Positions 32,741 to 34,618 of a DNA stretch of 34,618 bases are shown here, piece after piece. Below the pieces are notes generated by a model. It ran no database searches. It was given only the letters and a program-made list of their open reading frames with translations, and was not told the DNA's origin. The stretch lies in contig NZ_JASBQE010000118.1 in assembly GCF_029960785.1 (NCBI RefSeq), positions 1 to 34,618 of the forward strand, in the 5' to 3' direction. Made by a program: the position numbers and the translations under genes. Origin of the DNA: Polyangium sp. 15x6 (GTDB taxonomy: Bacteria; Myxococcota_A; Polyangia; Polyangiales; Polyangiaceae). Positions within the stretch are counted from its first letter, which is position 1. Each line of letters starts with the position of its first letter.

Positions 32741-32912
32741 TCAGAGCAGCAGGCCGAAGAGGTGGCAGTCGCGGCGGTCGCCGTCGCGCAGGATGTGGCC
32801 GCGCAGCAGCCCTTCCTGCTTGAACCCGAGCTTTTCGAGCAGGATCTCGGAGCGCCGGTTGCCGAGGTGCGTCCGGGCGGACAGCTTGCGCATGCCGCTC
32901 GACGCGGCGTGG
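32741..32912 (-). pseudogene. C-terminal fragment of a GNAT acetyltransferase
   Basis: The minus strand reads R-K-L-S-A-R-T-H-L-G-N-R-R-S-E-I-L-L-E-K, then L-G-F-K-Q-E-G-L-L-R-G-H, and ends L-F-G-L-L-L-stop. This is the end of a RimJ/RimL-type N-acetyltransferase (L-E-K-L-G-F plus E-G is characteristic). The first ~120 residues are missing: upstream, homology stops near 32900-32920, where the plus-strand transposase homology begins. The gene was cut by insertion or recombination. Confidence 0.72.
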
Positions 32913-32918
32913 CCGACG

Positions 32919-33425
32919 ACCGGGAAGCTGCGCTATGAGTTGAAGAAGGCGTGGCGCGATGGGACACGATTCGTCGTTTTCGAACCGCACGAGCTTCTGG
33001 CGAGAGTATGCGCGATGATACCGCCGCCACGATTTCACATGATCCGATTTCATGGAGTGCTCGCCCCGAATGCGGCGCTGCGCAGGCACGTCGTGGCCTC
33101 CCTGTGCCCCTCGGCCCTGGCGATGGAACCAGCCCCTGCGACGTTGAAGACACCAGGCATTGAGCAGCCATCGCTGTTCGGGCAGATGGAGGCTCCATCG
33201 GGTTTCGACGCGGGCGAGATGCGCCGCAAGCCGTGGGCGTGGCTTTTGCGGCATGTGGTTGCGATTGACGTGACGGTGTGTCCTGAATGCTCGGGCAAGA
33301 TGCGCTGGCGGGCGGTGGCGCTCACGCCGGAGACGATCGCAGAGGGACTGGCTCGAGCCGGGCTCTCCGCACGCGGGCCCAGGGCGGGAAGCGGGTCTCC
33401 GCGCGGTGTGGAAGGACACGGTTGA
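32919..33425 (+). mobile_element. IS91-family transposase remnant (C-terminal part)
   Basis: From about 32919 the plus strand reads G-K-L-R-Y-E-L-K-K-A-W-R-D-G-T, then F-E-P-H-E-L-L-A-R-V, I-P-P-P-R-F-H-M-I-R-F-H-G-V-L-A-P-N-A and A-I-D-V-T-V-C-P-E-C-S-G-K-M-R-W. These are the C-terminal hallmarks of IS91/ISCR-type rolling-circle (Y2) transposases, including the C-P-x-C zinc-ribbon half. The catalytic N-terminal half is absent, so it is inactive. The frame runs to TGA at 33425; the following 183 bp to the SDR gene contain no gene I recognise and may include the element's end. IS91 elements can carry adjacent genes by one-ended transposition. Confidence 0.82.
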
Positions 33426-33608
33426 CCGCCGCGCGAGATGCGTGCTACGCCCCCGAGGGGGCGGAAATCCTGGTTTATTTGTCCTAGGTGCCTGGCGTTC
33501 CACGTCTGGAAGCGTACGAGGCCCGCCCAGGAAATGCACAGAGAGGACACTCTGGCACAACGTGCGACATAGACGTATCGCGTCATCAACAGCGAGCGAA
33601 GGAGCAAC

Positions 33609-34394
33609 ATGAATCGCTATGAGGGTCGCCGGGCACTCGTCACGGGTGGGGGATCGGGTATCGGGCAGGCCACCGTGCTGCGGATGCTCGCCGAGGGCGG
33701 CCGCGTCGTCGCCGCCGACGTGAGCGAAGCCGGCCTCGCCGACACGGTCGCGAAGGCCGGCGACGCGGCCGAGCGCCTGCACACGGTCGTCGTGAACATC
33801 GCCGACGAGTCGTCCGTCCGCGAGGGCGTCGCCGACGCCGTCGCCTGGCTCGGCGGACTCGACGCGCTCGTCAACGCCGCCGGCATCCTGCGCTCCTCGC
33901 ACACCCACGAGACCACGCTCGACGCCTTCGAGCAGATCGTCCGCGTGAACCTCGTCGGCACGTTCCTCGTCATCCGCGAGGCGATCCCCGCCCTCCTCGA
34001 GGGCGACGGCTCCGCCGTCGTCAACTTCAGCTCGACGTCGGCGATGTTCGCGCACCCGTACATGGCCGCCTACGCCGCGAGCAAGGGCGGCGTGCAGTCG
34101 ATGACCCACGCGCTCGCGGCCGAGTACGCGAAGCAGGGCATCCGCTTCACCGCCGTGCAGCCGGGATCGATCTCGTCGGGCATGACCGACGGCTCCGGTC
34201 AGAGCGGTCAGAGCCGTGGCCCGGGTCTCCCCGAGGATGCCGACATGAGCCTCTTCATGAAGCTCCGGCCCGCGCTCGGTCAGGGCTTCGCGGGCCCCGA
34301 GACCGTGGCGGGCGTCGTCGCGATGCTCGCGAGCGACGACGGCCGGTTCATCACGGGCACCGAGGTGCGCATCGACGGCGGCACGCACTTCTAG
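33609..34394 (+). CDS. short-chain dehydrogenase/reductase (SDR)
   Basis: A 261-residue classical SDR: T-G-G-G-S-G-I-G (12-19) binds the dinucleotide, Asp37 at the end of strand 2 suggests NAD(H) preference, N-A-A-G (89-92), Asn114, and the catalytic Ser142, Tyr155 and Lys159 (Y-A-A-S-K). An insertion-like Gly/Ser/Gln stretch (G-S-G-Q-S-G-Q-S-R-G) lies near residues 195-205, before the C-terminal G-T-E-V-R-I-D-G-G. The substrate is unknown. The ATG at 33609 follows AAGGAGCAAC. The gene is intact and sits between the IS91 remnant and the half-palindrome, so it may have arrived with the mobile DNA. Its codon style looks actinobacterial, by impression only. Confidence 0.93.
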   Translation: MNRYEGRRALVTGGGSGIGQATVLRMLAEGGRVVAADVSEAGLADTVAKAGDAAERLHTVVVNIADESSVREGVADAVAWLGGLDALVNAAGILRSSHTHETTLDAFEQIVRVNLVGTFLVIREAIPALLEGDGSAVVNFSSTSAMFAHPYMAAYAASKGGVQSMTHALAAEYAKQGIRFTAVQPGSISSGMTDGSGQSGQSRGPGLPEDADMSLFMKLRPALGQGFAGPETVAGVVAMLASDDGRFITGTEVRIDGGTHF

Positions 34395-34464
34395 TCGCCC
34401 GCCCTGGCAACCGGTGCGTCTTGGTGAATGCATTCGTGGAGGAGCTCTTGCGTTCGCTGCGAAG

Positions 34465-34495
34465 GCGAGCCGTTGCAAACCGCTCGATGTTCTAG
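34465..34495. repeat. second copy of the half-palindrome
   Basis: GCAAACCGCTCGATGTTCTAG matches the right half of the 31899-31938 palindrome (one gap and one mismatch over about 30 bp) and includes an 18-base segment (34478-34495) exactly complementary to its left arm. The two copies therefore bracket about 2.5 kb containing the transporter fragment, VOC, GNAT fragment, IS91 remnant and SDR gene. Confidence 0.85.
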
Positions 34496-34618
34496 CACTA
34501 CTCTGCCATCCTGACCGCTCATACCCGCCACCTGACGCGTGACGAGCTGGATCTGCCGGCATCGGCTGTCTGCCATCGCGAAAAATTTGGCCCAGCGGTT
34601 CGCCTTGCGCTGGTTTGT
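34496..34618 (+). pseudogene. possible N-terminal transposase fragment at window end
   Basis: After the half-palindrome one frame is open to the window end and includes T-R-H-L-T-R-D-E-L-D-L and K-F-G-P-A-V-R-L-A-L-V. This weakly resembles the N-terminal region of Tn3-family transposases (L-T-x-D-E-L ... R-F-G-x-A-V-Q-L). No start codon is seen after the TAG at 34493, and it is cut by the window edge. This is a tentative reading. Confidence 0.25.

Overview
The window looks like chromosomal DNA of a high-GC myxobacterium of the Polyangium/Sorangium type. I infer this from the strong G/C bias at third codon positions, many lipoproteins with lipoboxes, a MYXO-CTERM surface-anchoring tail, a cNMP-binding/methyltransferase-like fusion, STAS-like regulators and a MpaB/rubber-oxygenase-type protein. 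No rRNA, tRNA or CRISPR array was seen. Species cannot be fixed from sequence alone.

Layout, left to right. 1-47 is a pure G/C run that looks like an assembly artefact. 58-4200 (minus strand) holds an M2-family zinc peptidase lipoprotein, a HAD phosphatase, a secreted beta-sandwich protein and a glyoxalase-fold protein, followed by two copies of a 43-bp tandem repeat. 4214-6247 is a secreted propeller-like lipoprotein with a CXXCH motif and a cysteine-rich tail. 6406-6722 is a long nested inverted-repeat element. 6723-11278 reads as one five-gene minus-strand unit: VIT/vWA membrane protein, ECF-type sigma factor, 79-aa protein, Cys-rich lipoprotein and MYXO-CTERM protein. The first three genes overlap by one to four bases.

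11840-12441 (plus) encodes a 46-aa membrane peptide and an Rnk/GreA-like regulator. 12484-22288 (minus) is the most striking block. Three paralogous lipoproteins of about 1,000 residues are joined by ATGA stop/start overlaps, and 51 bp downstream lies a small protein with the L-[ST]-G-C ... H-I-D signature of BLF1/CNF-type glutamine deamidases. A SnoaL-like protein and a SRAP (HMCES/YedK) AP-site protein diverge at about 22.9 kb.

23839-28834 (plus) holds a good sigma-54-type promoter, a receiver-like/GAF protein without its phospho-acceptor aspartate, then STAS-like protein, MpaB-type oxygenase, cNMP-binding/methyltransferase fusion and a second STAS-like protein. The last three overlap or lie close together. 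28866-30281 contains a small exported barrel-like protein, a broken Cys-rich lipoprotein gene (one frameshift and one in-frame TAG) and a hypothetical protein. A NUDIX hydrolase and a conserved hypothetical follow.

From 31899 to the end the sequence changes character. A 40-bp palindrome abuts a 5'-truncated DHA2 efflux transporter, followed by an intact glyoxalase-fold gene, a GNAT fragment, an IS91-family transposase remnant, an intact SDR gene and a second copy of half the palindrome. This is either a mobile-DNA scar or a chimeric contig end.
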